A stretch of 46,766 nucleotides of DNA from a virus: positions 1-46,766 of IMG/VR virus record IMGVR_UViG_3300048833_000105. One strand, 5' to 3'. The notes beneath the pieces are model-generated. The model worked only from the letters and a program-made list of their open reading frames with translations. It made no database searches and was not told the DNA's origin. Below are positions 14,382 to 24,420 of this stretch, piece by piece; within the stretch, counting starts at the first letter, position 1, and every line of letters starts with the position of its first letter. The translations under genes and the position numbers were made by a program.

Positions 14382-16340
14382 TCAGGAAATGATGGCCCTG
14401 TCTGTCACACGTCGCCAGTTTGTGCCATCCGAAAAAGCTGGCACGGCGCCGCCGCTTTCGTTGGTAATGTAGATCATGAAGTAGGTGAAGCTGGACGCTG
14501 ACGGCACGCCGGCTACCGTGAAGGATGGGAGTTGCAAACCGGGATTGTAGCCGCGGCAACCGTTGATCACGGCGACGTTGCCCGCCGCTGTCACGACCGT
14601 GCCAAAACCATCGGTGACGTTTCCGAGAAGATCAGTACCGCTGATTGTCAAGCTCGTGGCCAAGGAGTTCGACACGTACACGCCGTACCGCTGTGTCGGG
14701 GAGGAAGGACCAGAAGCCGCGCCCGACCCACCGTATCGGCCGCCTGCGATCGTGAGGTTGTTGAACCCGGCGTTGTGTACGCCGTCATAGGTGTTGCCCG
14801 CGGCCTGGCCGTTTCCTGATGCAACGCACCCTGTCATGGTCGCGCTGGAGCCGCCTGATGTGGTCAGCGCATAATACCAACCGTGCTGATTGTTGTTCAC
14901 CGCCAGGCATCCGACGAACAGCACTTGGCCGGTGGTCACAGTGCCGATCACCCACCCTGGGCCGGAGGTGGTCAGCGCAATCTGGCAGTCGATCCACGCG
15001 AGCCTTGTGCCTTGGTCAACAAGCCAGCCCTGGTCATTAAGCTCCAGTTCGAAATTGTGGAACTTCCAGAACGTGGGCGCGCCGACCGCCGTGGTCCGCC
15101 CCTCCATGCGCACGCCCGTAGCCCACGTGGTGATCGCCACCTGCGAGAAGTACATGGTGCCGCCGCCGAAACAGCGCATGCCGTAGCTGTTCGGCACGTT
15201 CGAAAAGCCCACCAGCGACAGGCCGCGGAACCGCAGCAGTTCGCACCCGATGGTCGAGGCGTCGGTAAGCAGCAGCCCGTGGCTGTCTCCCGAGCCATCG
15301 CCGAGGCTGTTGTTGCACCGAACGTCGGTGAAATCGGACTGCTTCACGCCGTCGAGGACAAGAAAATCCCATCCGTTGTTGAACGATACGTGGCTCATTG
15401 TGACCGACGTGGCGGCCGTGATGCGCATCAGGGCGTTCGTCGACGTGATCGTGACTGCGTTCTGATGCCCGATCTGCATGTCGAACACGCTGAAAAAGAA
15501 GAACGCCCCCACCTGAAACATATCGTGGTCGCTGTTGCCAATCACCTGCGAACCGATGGCGTTGTTCTGCCCACGGCCAGTGCCCTGCAGCGTCACGCCA
15601 TGGCGATTGATGATGATCGGCGAGCTGATCTTGTAGCGGCCAGGCGGGAAGTACACGACACCGCCGGTAGCAGACGTGATGCTGTTCTGCGCGGCCTGGA
15701 TTGCCACCGTGTCATCGGTTACGCCGTCGCCAACTGCGCCGTAATCCTTGACGTTCTTCCATTCGGCAAAGCGGTCCTGCAGCGAGCGCGGTGTCGTCGA
15801 GCCCGTGGACAGGATGAAGTCAGACGGGATCGTGCCGCCGTTGAACAGCGGCGGATACAGGACCGGCGAACCGACGCTGTCGAACCCGAGTAGTTGGTTG
15901 GCGCGCTGCGTGGCCGGCGGCAGTGGTGGCCCGATCGTCGCCTCGGTGACAGGCCCAACGATCGCACGATCCACATTCTCGCGAAGCTGCTGAATGGTGA
16001 ACATTTGCGTGTCAAGGCCGCCTTCGACAGCCTCGGGATAGTAGGCACCCTGATTGATCAGGTTCGTGCTCTGCTGTTCGGGCACGTTGCGCAGCAGCGT
16101 CAGGCGCGAGCCAGTCACAATGCCGACGCCGGCGAGCGGGTATGTGAAGGTGCCGCCGGTCGCGACGCCAGCGCCTGTCATTGACCACGCGCTCTGCGCG
16201 ATCAGCGTCGTGACGCCGGCGGCGGTCGTGAGATACAGATCGGCCTGCGACTTTGCCGGGATCTCGAAATTGTAGTTGAACACGGTCTGCACACCGTTGC
16301 CGAGGACCGTGACCTTCGCGGTTTGAGTGCTGACAGTCAT
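14382..16340 (-). CDS. tail fibre with T7-type N terminus and pectate-lyase-type beta-helix
   Basis: A 652-residue receptor-binding protein with AGGTGA before the ATG. Residues 1-130 match the T7 gp17 attachment domain (QTVFNYNFEIPAKSQADLYL, PEQQSTNLINQGAYYPEAVE, QLRENVDRAIVGP), which docks to the tail tube. From about residue 196 (VKDYGAVGDGVTDDTVAIQA) a right-handed beta-helix of the pectate-lyase type begins, common in capsule-degrading depolymerases. The short C-terminal part (about 610-652) looks like a globular tip (YFMIYITNESGGAVPAFSDG). It lies between the internal virion genes and the lysis cassette. Enzymatic activity is plausible but not shown by catalytic motifs. Confidence 0.8.
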   Translation of the reverse strand: MTVSTQTAKVTVLGNGVQTVFNYNFEIPAKSQADLYLTTAAGVTTLIAQSAWSMTGAGVATGGTFTYPLAGVGIVTGSRLTLLRNVPEQQSTNLINQGAYYPEAVEGGLDTQMFTIQQLRENVDRAIVGPVTEATIGPPLPPATQRANQLLGFDSVGSPVLYPPLFNGGTIPSDFILSTGSTTPRSLQDRFAEWKNVKDYGAVGDGVTDDTVAIQAAQNSITSATGGVVYFPPGRYKISSPIIINRHGVTLQGTGRGQNNAIGSQVIGNSDHDMFQVGAFFFFSVFDMQIGHQNAVTITSTNALMRITAATSVTMSHVSFNNGWDFLVLDGVKQSDFTDVRCNNSLGDGSGDSHGLLLTDASTIGCELLRFRGLSLVGFSNVPNSYGMRCFGGGTMYFSQVAITTWATGVRMEGRTTAVGAPTFWKFHNFELELNDQGWLVDQGTRLAWIDCQIALTTSGPGWVIGTVTTGQVLFVGCLAVNNNQHGWYYALTTSGGSSATMTGCVASGNGQAAGNTYDGVHNAGFNNLTIAGGRYGGSGAASGPSSPTQRYGVYVSNSLATSLTISGTDLLGNVTDGFGTVVTAAGNVAVINGCRGYNPGLQLPSFTVAGVPSASSFTYFMIYITNESGGAVPAFSDGTNWRRVTDRAIIS

Positions 16341-16347
16341 GGCTCAC

Positions 16348-18798
16348 CTATTGGCTGACGGTTGGGGATAGCCAGAATGTCTGGCTCTGCTCTCGTTCGA
16401 CGCGCTGCTCGTAGCGCGACAGGTAGCCAGGGTTCATGGCTTCCTGCAGGCGATACCAGATCATGTAGTCCATGGCGCCGCGCAGATAGAACAGGTTGAG
16501 AAAGGGCGCGTTGTTCTTGACGAGGCCGACAGCGCCGGCCAGCGCGTCGTTACCTGCGCGCCGATCGCCTTCCATCGCCCACTGGCGGAACTGCTGAAAG
16601 GTCTGCGCCATCTCGTCGGCGGTGCTGACGGTCGGGCCGAGCAGCGACACGACAGGGCCGCCACCTGTGCGGCTTGCTGCGCCGAACAGGAAGTCGCCAT
16701 AGAGCCCGGCGCCACCGCCCTGCACCATCGCCGCGGCAATGATCTTCGCGTAGTCGCCAGCGTCATCAGCGGCCTGCGTGCGCGTGTTGCGCCCCCGAGC
16801 AAGGTTCTTCATCTCCATCGCTGCGTAGCCGAGCAGCGTGGTGGCGACAAAGATGTGCGCGAGCCCGGCCACATCGACGCCATCGCCGCGCGCCCACTCG
16901 CGATTGAGCGTGCGGTTCACGAAGGTGACGGGGTAGGTCTTGAACTGCATGATCAGGCGCGCAGCGACGCCCGCTGGCGTGCCGGCCTGCGTGCCCCATG
17001 TCGTGATGGCGCGTGTGCCTGCGTCCGGCATCGTCATGCCTTCGCGCACCTGATCCTGAATGTACGTCGCGTACTTGGTGCGCAGCGCGCTGTTCTCGAT
17101 CGCCGGCGGCAGGATGTGCATACGGCCGTCAGCCGCCCGCGCTGCTGTCGCGCGGATCGTGTCCCAATCCGCCGCCTCGATACCGTAGCGACCGAGCGTT
17201 GTGCGCAGGCGCGGCGGCAGGGACGCAAATGGCTTGGCGGCGCTGCGCCCAAGGTTGTGCGTCAGCATGGTGGACAAGCCGCGCTCCATGCTCTGCGTCC
17301 ACCACTCCAGCCCGTTCAACTTGTGGAAGATGTCCACGAGGCGGGAGGCGGTGCCAGGCGCGCCATCGGCCGCTTGAAAGCGCGACGCGACATCACCTAG
17401 CACACCGTCGATGCCGGCGCCTGCCAACTCTGCCACTTCACGCTGCGCGCCACCCTTCATCCACGACGGGATCGCTGCGCGAAGCTGGTTGCCGTAGGCT
17501 TCGAACAGGCCGACGCCATTGTGCCGAAGCAGCGCGGCGTTGGTGGCAAGATCGGGGATCGACGAGAGCACCACGCCGCCGAGCTTGGACAGTGTGGCGA
17601 GCGCAGTGGCGGCATTCGAAAACGTCGCCCACCCCTCATTGCCAGGGATGTTCGCCTTGCCCGTGACGACATCGAGGATGCGGCTGTTCCATTCCTTCTG
17701 CAACGCATCGCTGGCGGCGAGATCGCCACGATCGACAGCACGCTTCATGGCGCGGTCGTTGATCGTCTTGAACATCGCTTCGGGGTTGGTGCCCATGACG
17801 CGCATCAACGCCGTGTTGCGGGCTCCCGTTTCGATGCCAGAGCGCACATTGGCCCACAGGTTCCCGTCGCCGAACTCCTGCGCATAGTCCATCCAGGCGT
17901 CGGCATCGCGGAAGTGCAGCTTGCGCTCGGCGCTTGCACGCTTGGCGATGCTGGCCGAGCCTGCGGTCGGAGAGAACAGATCGGCGCCTCGTGCTGTCAT
18001 ATGCACGCCGGATGCGATGCCCCGATAGACCGCCTCCATGTAGCCACGCACCGCCTCGGGTGTTGGCTCGGGCAGGTTGTCGAAGGTGCGATCATCCAGC
18101 TTCGGCAGGATCGAGGCGAACCACTTGTCGAAACCCGCCTCGCGCACCTTGCGCATGCTGTGCGTCTGGCGCGTGACGTAGTGATCCAGCTTGCCGATCC
18201 ACGCGCCCGCTGCGTTCTGCAGGTTCCGCGTGCGCTCCTGCGCCGTGTTGATCACCTCGGCCACTTCGCGCGCCAGGCGGTTCTTGGTGACACTGCCGCC
18301 GCCTGCCTCCAGCGCCCACAACTCGCGGGCGATGTCGCGATCGAAAGCCGGATCACCACGCGACAGGGCCCGCAGCACGCCGAGCTTGCGCAGTGGCGCC
18401 ACGAGCAGCGGGCCGAGGATGTCGCGCTGGATCGCATGCACCATGGCGTCCACGCTGTACGCATCGCCGACACGCCTGCCCTCGCGGCCGGTCAGGATCG
18501 CCTTGATGTCGGCGGCTTCCTGTCCGTCACGAATGCGCACCTCCAACTCGGCTCGGCGCGCGTAGTTGATGGCGCGTGTGCGCTTCTCGATCTCGCCGGC
18601 CAGGCGCATCTTGTCGCCCATCTCCTGCCCGGCGCGCACGGCCGCTTCGCGCGGCGTCAGGCCCTCGGCAGTGTAGCGGCGGATGCGCCCCTGGATCGCG
18701 CCGAACACCTCGATCAACTCGTTCTCGGATACCTCGCGCCCGGCGGCCGTTTCGACTGCGGTGACGCATTGGTGGAAGTTCGCGCGGCTACCTGACAT
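16348..18798 (-). CDS. large internal virion (DNA ejection) protein
   Basis: An 816-residue, largely helical protein. The ATG at 18798 lies 6 bases after AGGAG and shares a base with the previous stop. A GTG one codon earlier is the alternative. The N-terminal third is charged helix (ELIEVFGAIQGRIRRY, EIEKRTRAINYARRAELEVR). The centre contains hydrophobic stretches (LATLSKLGGVVLSSIPDLAT), and near residue 670 HIFVATTLLGYAAMEM could cross a membrane. This matches the large ejection proteins of podoviruses (T7 gp16/P22 type) that line a channel through the envelope. Position after the other core proteins supports this. Sequence identity to a named protein is not claimed. Confidence 0.6.
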   Translation of the reverse strand: MSGSRANFHQCVTAVETAAGREVSENELIEVFGAIQGRIRRYTAEGLTPREAAVRAGQEMGDKMRLAGEIEKRTRAINYARRAELEVRIRDGQEAADIKAILTGREGRRVGDAYSVDAMVHAIQRDILGPLLVAPLRKLGVLRALSRGDPAFDRDIARELWALEAGGGSVTKNRLAREVAEVINTAQERTRNLQNAAGAWIGKLDHYVTRQTHSMRKVREAGFDKWFASILPKLDDRTFDNLPEPTPEAVRGYMEAVYRGIASGVHMTARGADLFSPTAGSASIAKRASAERKLHFRDADAWMDYAQEFGDGNLWANVRSGIETGARNTALMRVMGTNPEAMFKTINDRAMKRAVDRGDLAASDALQKEWNSRILDVVTGKANIPGNEGWATFSNAATALATLSKLGGVVLSSIPDLATNAALLRHNGVGLFEAYGNQLRAAIPSWMKGGAQREVAELAGAGIDGVLGDVASRFQAADGAPGTASRLVDIFHKLNGLEWWTQSMERGLSTMLTHNLGRSAAKPFASLPPRLRTTLGRYGIEAADWDTIRATAARAADGRMHILPPAIENSALRTKYATYIQDQVREGMTMPDAGTRAITTWGTQAGTPAGVAARLIMQFKTYPVTFVNRTLNREWARGDGVDVAGLAHIFVATTLLGYAAMEMKNLARGRNTRTQAADDAGDYAKIIAAAMVQGGGAGLYGDFLFGAASRTGGGPVVSLLGPTVSTADEMAQTFQQFRQWAMEGDRRAGNDALAGAVGLVKNNAPFLNLFYLRGAMDYMIWYRLQEAMNPGYLSRYEQRVEREQSQTFWLSPTVSQ

Positions 18799-20744
18799 CA
18801 CACGCTCCTGACCATGCAGGCCGCGGCTGCTTCATACATGCGGGCGTCGCTCTCTGCAGTGCGCGTCACTTCGTTGATCCGGTCCAACTCGGCCGAGGCG
18901 GGCGGCACTTCCTCGCCTGCGGCTCGCGCCATCTCTGCCCGGTCACGCTCGATCGCCTGCATCAGCTTTGCGTTGTCCTCTTTGATCGCGGCCAGCTCGT
19001 CGGCAATCGGGCCGCCTTCGACAGGCGGTGCCTGATCGGCCACGGCGGCCGTGGCGCGATCTTCCGACAAGTCCTGCGCCGTGGGCTCGTCGCGCAGATT
19101 GGCGCGCAGCTTTTCCGCCGCCCGTTCCTCCGCAGCGGCGGCGCGCTGCACGGCGCGCGCAAAGCGCCCATTGGCAAGCTGCACGTCGCCGCCGTCTCGG
19201 CCTTCCTGTGCGAGTTGCGCAACTGTGCTGCGCTCGCGCTTGCTCAAATTCGACAAGACATCATCGAGCACCTTGGCCGCGTCGGCCGGCTGCGCGCGCA
19301 GAATACGGCTCGCCATTTCCGCCAAATCCTGCGGCGGCACCGTGACGCCCATCGCCGCGGCCGTGCGGCGCAGCGTGCGTTGCGTAAGCGCGGCCGTGAT
19401 GGCTTCGCGAGCGGTCAGCTTCTCGGATGCGATCGACAGGGCGCGCTCGGCCTGCTGCACGCGCCGCGCGGCGCGCTGCACCGTCGTCTCGGCAAGCGTG
19501 CTGACGCGCTCGATGCGTCCGGCGGCAGTTTCCAAGCCCTGCACTTCCTGTGCAATGCTTGGATCGTCCGGCCAGTCCACGCCTTCGCGGAGCATCGTGC
19601 GCTCCTGCTCCAACGCAGCGCGCCGGGCGCGCGGGATCGTGCCGGACAGTTCGGCATCGATCTCGGCCAATCGCGTCGTGGTCGTCGCGTCGTCCACGTA
19701 CTCGATGCGGCTGCGTGCATCCGCCGCCTCCGCGCGCAGGTTGGCCGCTTCGCCCTGCAGGCCGGCAAGGCGCTCCTGCGCCGCGGTCCTGGCGTTCGCG
19801 GCGCTATCGGCGCGTGCCAGGGCTTCGTCGGCTTCCTGCGCGACGCGCTGCTGCGCCTGATACCAATCCGTCAACTCCTGCCGCACCTGGCGCGCGGCGG
19901 TGTACTCCATCGCTTCGGCCGCCAGCACCGGGCGCCCCTCGGCGACGGCGGCTACGGACTGCCGGATCGCGCCCTCGTGCATCTCTGGCGACCACGACGG
20001 CAGAGCGCCGCGTCGCCGGTCGCCGATCGCACCAATGCCGCTGTGCAGCCCGGCGCCCATGATCGCACCGAAGGCGAGATTGGTGATCACGTCACCCATC
20101 GTGTAGTCGTCTTGATCGCGCTGTGAGAGCCAGTAGTTGGCCGGCTCCAGCGCGACAGATCCAGCCAGGCCGGCGCCCGCGCCCTGGATGCCGCGGACAA
20201 GCGCCCGGCCGCCCACGCCCTGCGCGGCCGAGCCTACCATCGCCGCGATGCGGGCGGTCGGTGCGAACGGCACAAAGGCCGAGGCGATATTGAGCGGGTC
20301 CAGGATTGAAGCGCCCAAGCCCACAGCGAACCGGGCTGCACCTCCTGTAAGGACGCCGCCCTCTCGGCGGGCGATGATGTCCTCGCGCACGATGTTGGCG
20401 CGGTGGTGCTCGTTGAGATCACGAGCAACCGCTTCTGCAACCGGCTCGGTGAACGACAGCCGCCCTTGTACGCCGAAGCGCGCATTGGCTTCCTCCGCTG
20501 GCATGAGCTGCACACGCTCGGCGGCTTCCGACACCGTTATGCCGAAGTCCAGATCGACGTAGCCGGCTTCGTATCGCGCGGCCCGGTTGCGCAAGATGCG
20601 CGTCGTCGGGTTGGATGCGATACCGCCTTCGAACACCGCGCCCGCCACCTCGCCGGCCGTGGACGGGATGGCGTCGGTGCCTAGGCGCTCGATCGCAGCA
20701 TCACCGAGATTGCCTGTCGTGAAAAAGCCGGCCGATCCGCTCAC
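18798..20744 (-). CDS. internal virion protein with coiled coils
   Basis: A 648-residue protein, GTG start overlapping the previous stop (GTGA) with GGGGAGA upstream. Residues about 135-250 hold glycine/alanine-rich hydrophobic stretches (ARFAVGLGASILDPLNIASA, LAFGAIMGAGLHSGIGAIG) that may insert in membranes. From about residue 285 to the end it is dominated by long coiled coils (AQQRVAQEADEALARADSA, AQERLAGLQGEAANLRAEAA). The layout fits an ejection or core protein between a muralytic core protein and the large ejection protein. It has no cysteine-rich or enzymatic motif that I can see. Confidence 0.6.
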   Translation of the reverse strand: MSGSAGFFTTGNLGDAAIERLGTDAIPSTAGEVAGAVFEGGIASNPTTRILRNRAARYEAGYVDLDFGITVSEAAERVQLMPAEEANARFGVQGRLSFTEPVAEAVARDLNEHHRANIVREDIIARREGGVLTGGAARFAVGLGASILDPLNIASAFVPFAPTARIAAMVGSAAQGVGGRALVRGIQGAGAGLAGSVALEPANYWLSQRDQDDYTMGDVITNLAFGAIMGAGLHSGIGAIGDRRRGALPSWSPEMHEGAIRQSVAAVAEGRPVLAAEAMEYTAARQVRQELTDWYQAQQRVAQEADEALARADSAANARTAAQERLAGLQGEAANLRAEAADARSRIEYVDDATTTTRLAEIDAELSGTIPRARRAALEQERTMLREGVDWPDDPSIAQEVQGLETAAGRIERVSTLAETTVQRAARRVQQAERALSIASEKLTAREAITAALTQRTLRRTAAAMGVTVPPQDLAEMASRILRAQPADAAKVLDDVLSNLSKRERSTVAQLAQEGRDGGDVQLANGRFARAVQRAAAAEERAAEKLRANLRDEPTAQDLSEDRATAAVADQAPPVEGGPIADELAAIKEDNAKLMQAIERDRAEMARAAGEEVPPASAELDRINEVTRTAESDARMYEAAAACMVRSV

Positions 20745-23700
20745 TGCGCATTCTCCCCACGCCAGCGTTGCGGGCCGCGAGGCCGCGCGCCACGAGGCTC
20801 GGTGCCAGGCTGCGGCCGGGGGCCAACGGGCGGCGGCGCGGCAGGAGAACCCGCCCCGCCGCCCGCGCCGCCTGCCGGGGCCGCTGGAGCACCAGCACCG
20901 GCGGGAGGGGCAAAGATGTCGGGGCGCTGCGGCGCGTAGGTGCCGGTCGCCCGGCCCGGCTGCCGCGCATAGGTGCCCGTGGCCGCGCCAGGCTGTTGCT
21001 GATAGACGCGCCCCGCACTGCCGGGTTGTACGGCGCTGTCGGGCTGTGGAAGCGAACTGTACCGCAGCTCTACCATCTCACCGTCCTGCCGGCGCACAGG
21101 CAGCACCGCGCCGTTGGCGCGTGTCGCCATGAGCACGAGCCCGTCGTCGCGCTGGTTCGGCACCCAAAAGCCGTTCTGTGCCGACTGCGCGTAAATCTCT
21201 CGGCGGCGCTCTGGCGTGAGCTGCGGGTTGCCGCCTGGATCGGGCAGCGTGTCGGGCGTCAGGCCGCGCATGACGACAGCCTGCGCACGCGACACCGGGC
21301 CGAGGCCGAGCGGCGTGCCGTCCGGCAGTGCGCGGGGCACGCGCATCGTTCCAAGGATCTCGTACTTGTCGTTGATGATCCGATCGGTCGCCGTCTGCAG
21401 CGCCGTCGCCGCGCTCTGGCCCTGCATGACGTAGTAGTGCGCCATGTTGGTGACGGCTTCGCTAACCATCGACGCAAGCTGGAAGCCGCCCGTCGATTGG
21501 CCCGCAACTGCCGTGCGGATGAACGGCTCCACGTAGCGGCCCACGTCGCGCGTGATCTGCGTGCTCTCGGCAGGATCGATGCTGCTGCGCATTTTGTCCA
21601 TGCCGCCAAGCTGGCGCGCGGCCGTCATCATCCGCTGGTAGTCGTTCTGCCCAACAGGGCTATCGATCGCCGCCAGCACACGATAGTCACCAGGCAGGCG
21701 GCCGTCGCGCACGAGATCGCCGAACACGCGCGGCCACAGGTCGCCGTACTGTGTCGCCAAACCTTGCAACTGCGCGCCGACCGTGACTGCTTCATCGGCG
21801 GGGTCGCCACGCATGAGGCGCGTCGCGATGTCTTGCGATACGCCCTTCGACAGCACACGGCGATCTTCCTCGGGCAGGCCCATGCGCTCCTGCGCGGCCA
21901 GCGTCGCCGTGACGTAGCTGCGCAGTGCGTCCTGATCACCGGGCGCTGCCATCATCGCGGCATTGGCGGCGCGCACGCCGGGTTCTTCCGCGACGAACTG
22001 CGCAGGATCGGCACGAAGGTTCTCATTGCGCACGCGCACGCGCTCGGCAAACTGCGCGCGCAGGGCTTCACGGATCGCGATGTCCTCGCCGCGATCTTCC
22101 GGCACCACCTGCCCGTCCTCGGTCATGCGGATGCCGCGCCGCTGGCGCAGTGCTTGCGAGAAGGGCCCGTTGCCGGTGGTGATGTCCTCTTGCATCGCCG
22201 CGATCTCTTGCGGCGGCGCGTAGCGGATCGCGGTGTACATCTGCCCCGACACTTGCTGCGTGAACAGCGTGTCGAGCATGCGATCGGCCTGCCCCGGCGG
22301 AAAGGCCCGGCGGATTTCAGCCTCCGGGATCGGCACCACTGCGCCAATCTCCAGTGCCGCGCCTGTCGTCTGCGCTTGCTGCGTGAGCGCCACGCGCTCC
22401 TGCGCCTGCATCTGGTCTTGCTGGCTGAAATGCGTGGCCAAACGCGACATCGCCACAGCTTGTAACTGCGGATCATCGGCCGTGCGGCGCATCACCTCCT
22501 GCATGGCTTCGGAGCGCGATGGCGCCCGCGCCGTCGATGCGCCAAGGGCCTGACCGTTCTCCACCTGCGCCATGGCTTCGATCAGCTTGCGGCGCTGCGC
22601 CGGATCGGCCATGTCGATCTCGTCGTTCGGGCCGATGCCCAATGCCCGAGCGACCGTGTTGGCGTAGGCGCCGGTATTGTTGCCGTCAGTCGGCGGCGCC
22701 CACCTGCCGATGAGCTCCATCGGCGTATTCAGGCCGCGGGCCGCGTAGCTTTGCAGCAGCGCGTCCGCGGCGGCTATGCCTTGTTCCTGCGTCTCGAAAC
22801 GGGCGAAGCGGCCATCGCTTCCCTGGAAGCCCGGTTGCCGCTGCGTGAAAGAGCCCGCTTCGATATTCAGCGGGTTGTTGTTCCTGATGCCCCGCGGCGC
22901 GCCGGCGCCGGCGGCCGGGCGCACCACATCGGCGACGATGTCGGATGCGACACGCACGCGCACCGGGCCTTCAAGCCGCTGCGCAATCTGCACCTGTGAT
23001 GTCGCGTCCAGGCTGTCGCGCACCGATCGGAACATGGCCGCCGCGCGCAGCGGGTCCGTCTCGGCGATCGACGCAATGACGGCGCCATAGGCCCCGCCGC
23101 GGTATTCGGCCTGACGCGCCGCGAGCGTGGCGGCATCCCACCCTTCCACCTCGCCGCGGTTCTGTAGATCCTGCTCGCCGGCGCGCACCGCAAGCGTCAC
23201 GTCCTCGGGGCGGTCGCGCGCTTGCACCGCATTGTTCACCTGTAGCGCAGCGGCGGCATTGCTCGCGTTGACGCTGGCGACACGTTGCTGCTGTGCGCGC
23301 CACTGGATGCCGCCGCGCTCCATCTGCAGCGTATGCTGCTGCAAGCTGCGCTCCAGCAAGCGACGTTCTGCCGGATTGGTCGTAGCGTCGAGCGCGGCCT
23401 GTTGCCGGCGGCGCAGCCCTTCCTGAAAGCCTACGAAGCCGGCGACCGCGTCACCGCCCTGGAGCTGTGAGTACGTCGCCCAATCCTCGTTCATCCCGCG
23501 CATCGCCTCGGTGGCCGAGTTGCGGGCGTTCGTCTCGTTCTGCAGGGCTTGCTCTTGGATCAGAATGTCCGACAGCGTCGCGCTAGTGCGCACAACGCTC
23601 TCGCCAGCCTGTGAGATCGCGCGGCCGATCTCACCTTCCGCCCTGGCCGCCCCGGCGCCGAACGCCTCCGCAGTCACCCCCTCGATACGCTGCGGCGCAA

Positions 23701-23764
23701 TTCGTCCCTGCTGCGGGGCGGCCGGCCCCGCGTCTGGATTGATGATCTGCGGTGCGCGGGCCAT
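20741..23764 (-). CDS. internal virion protein with muralytic (P5-type) domain
   Basis: A 1007-residue protein whose start shares one base with the preceding stop (TGATG). Residues about 291-410 form a compact lysozyme-like domain: GIRNNNPLNIEAG, GSDGRFARFETQEQGIAAAD, LIGRWAPPTDGNNTGAY and a Glu-rich end. This pattern is known from phage structural proteins of the P5 type that locally open peptidoglycan during DNA entry. Flanking regions are Gln/Ala-rich helices (EGLRRRQQAALDAT). The C-terminal ~90 residues are Pro/Gly/Ala-rich with repeated GTYA(R/P)Q units. By position and size it corresponds to T7 gp15/gp16-type core proteins. Confidence 0.7.
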   Translation of the reverse strand: MARAPQIINPDAGPAAPQQGRIAPQRIEGVTAEAFGAGAARAEGEIGRAISQAGESVVRTSATLSDILIQEQALQNETNARNSATEAMRGMNEDWATYSQLQGGDAVAGFVGFQEGLRRRQQAALDATTNPAERRLLERSLQQHTLQMERGGIQWRAQQQRVASVNASNAAAALQVNNAVQARDRPEDVTLAVRAGEQDLQNRGEVEGWDAATLAARQAEYRGGAYGAVIASIAETDPLRAAAMFRSVRDSLDATSQVQIAQRLEGPVRVRVASDIVADVVRPAAGAGAPRGIRNNNPLNIEAGSFTQRQPGFQGSDGRFARFETQEQGIAAADALLQSYAARGLNTPMELIGRWAPPTDGNNTGAYANTVARALGIGPNDEIDMADPAQRRKLIEAMAQVENGQALGASTARAPSRSEAMQEVMRRTADDPQLQAVAMSRLATHFSQQDQMQAQERVALTQQAQTTGAALEIGAVVPIPEAEIRRAFPPGQADRMLDTLFTQQVSGQMYTAIRYAPPQEIAAMQEDITTGNGPFSQALRQRRGIRMTEDGQVVPEDRGEDIAIREALRAQFAERVRVRNENLRADPAQFVAEEPGVRAANAAMMAAPGDQDALRSYVTATLAAQERMGLPEEDRRVLSKGVSQDIATRLMRGDPADEAVTVGAQLQGLATQYGDLWPRVFGDLVRDGRLPGDYRVLAAIDSPVGQNDYQRMMTAARQLGGMDKMRSSIDPAESTQITRDVGRYVEPFIRTAVAGQSTGGFQLASMVSEAVTNMAHYYVMQGQSAATALQTATDRIINDKYEILGTMRVPRALPDGTPLGLGPVSRAQAVVMRGLTPDTLPDPGGNPQLTPERRREIYAQSAQNGFWVPNQRDDGLVLMATRANGAVLPVRRQDGEMVELRYSSLPQPDSAVQPGSAGRVYQQQPGAATGTYARQPGRATGTYAPQRPDIFAPPAGAGAPAAPAGGAGGGAGSPAAPPPVGPRPQPGTEPRGARPRGPQRWRGENAQ

Positions 23765-24420
23765 CAGACGGTCACAGGCACGGTGGTCGATTGCGTCGTG
23801 CCGAACGGCACGCCGGTGCGCGACATATCGCTGTACTGCCCGGCCGCGCGCCCGGCGCCCGACAGCAACGTGGAGCCCGCCTGCCAGTACGATGCCTGCT
23901 GCGCAGCGTCGCCGGCGGCCGAGGCGTCTGCGCCGCGCGCCAGAGACAGCGACGCCGAAGATGTCTGGTTCATCGCCTCGTTCTCATAGTTCAAGCCTTC
24001 GATGCGGAACCCGGCGGCGCGGCGCGCTGCGGTGTCGGTAATGTTCGCCACGCTCTCACGCCCAAGGTCGGCGCTGCTCGTGCGCAGATCGAGGGCCGAG
24101 CCGGAATTGACATCGAGGCCGCGCCCGGCGGCCGACACCGCCTGCCCGGCGGCGAGGGCTCGCGTGCGTCGCGCCTGCGCAGTGACTTCCTGCGCGCCGG
24201 CCGTCTCGGCCTGCTGCGCACTGCGTTCGGAAAGCTGCGCATTGCGCCGGGCGATGGCGGCGTTGTTGGACTGCACGGCCGCCTGGTAGGCCGCGGCCTG
24301 CTGCCCGGCCTGTCCGGCACGCTTGGCGGCCTGCGCCTGCTGCACCATGCCATAGGCCGACACTGCCGTTCCGACAACGGTGGCCGCAATGGCGATTACG
24401 GGGAGCGCCGGACCCATCAT
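23764..24420 (-). CDS. internal virion protein, gp14-like
   Basis: A 218-residue protein with AGGAGA upstream of ATGATG and an ATGA overlap with the previous gene. A hydrophobic N terminus (VIAIAATVVGTAVSAYGMVQ) is followed by Ala/Gln-rich helices (AQAAKRAGQAGQQAAAYQAA) and repeated SxSxL segments. Size, hydrophobic start and position directly after the gp13-like gene fit T7 gp14, which forms the outer-membrane pore during ejection. The assignment rests on gene order and composition rather than on a diagnostic motif. Confidence 0.65.
   Translation of the reverse strand: MMGPALPVIAIAATVVGTAVSAYGMVQQAQAAKRAGQAGQQAAAYQAAVQSNNAAIARRNAQLSERSAQQAETAGAQEVTAQARRTRALAAGQAVSAAGRGLDVNSGSALDLRTSSADLGRESVANITDTAARRAAGFRIEGLNYENEAMNQTSSASLSLARGADASAAGDAAQQASYWQAGSTLLSGAGRAAGQYSDMSRTGVPFGTTQSTTVPVTV

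Noticed and set aside
18798-20744. Tape-measure protein
   Set aside because: Long coiled coils are present, but the tail genes are of the short tubular podovirus type. Hydrophobic segments and gene order fit an ejection protein better.
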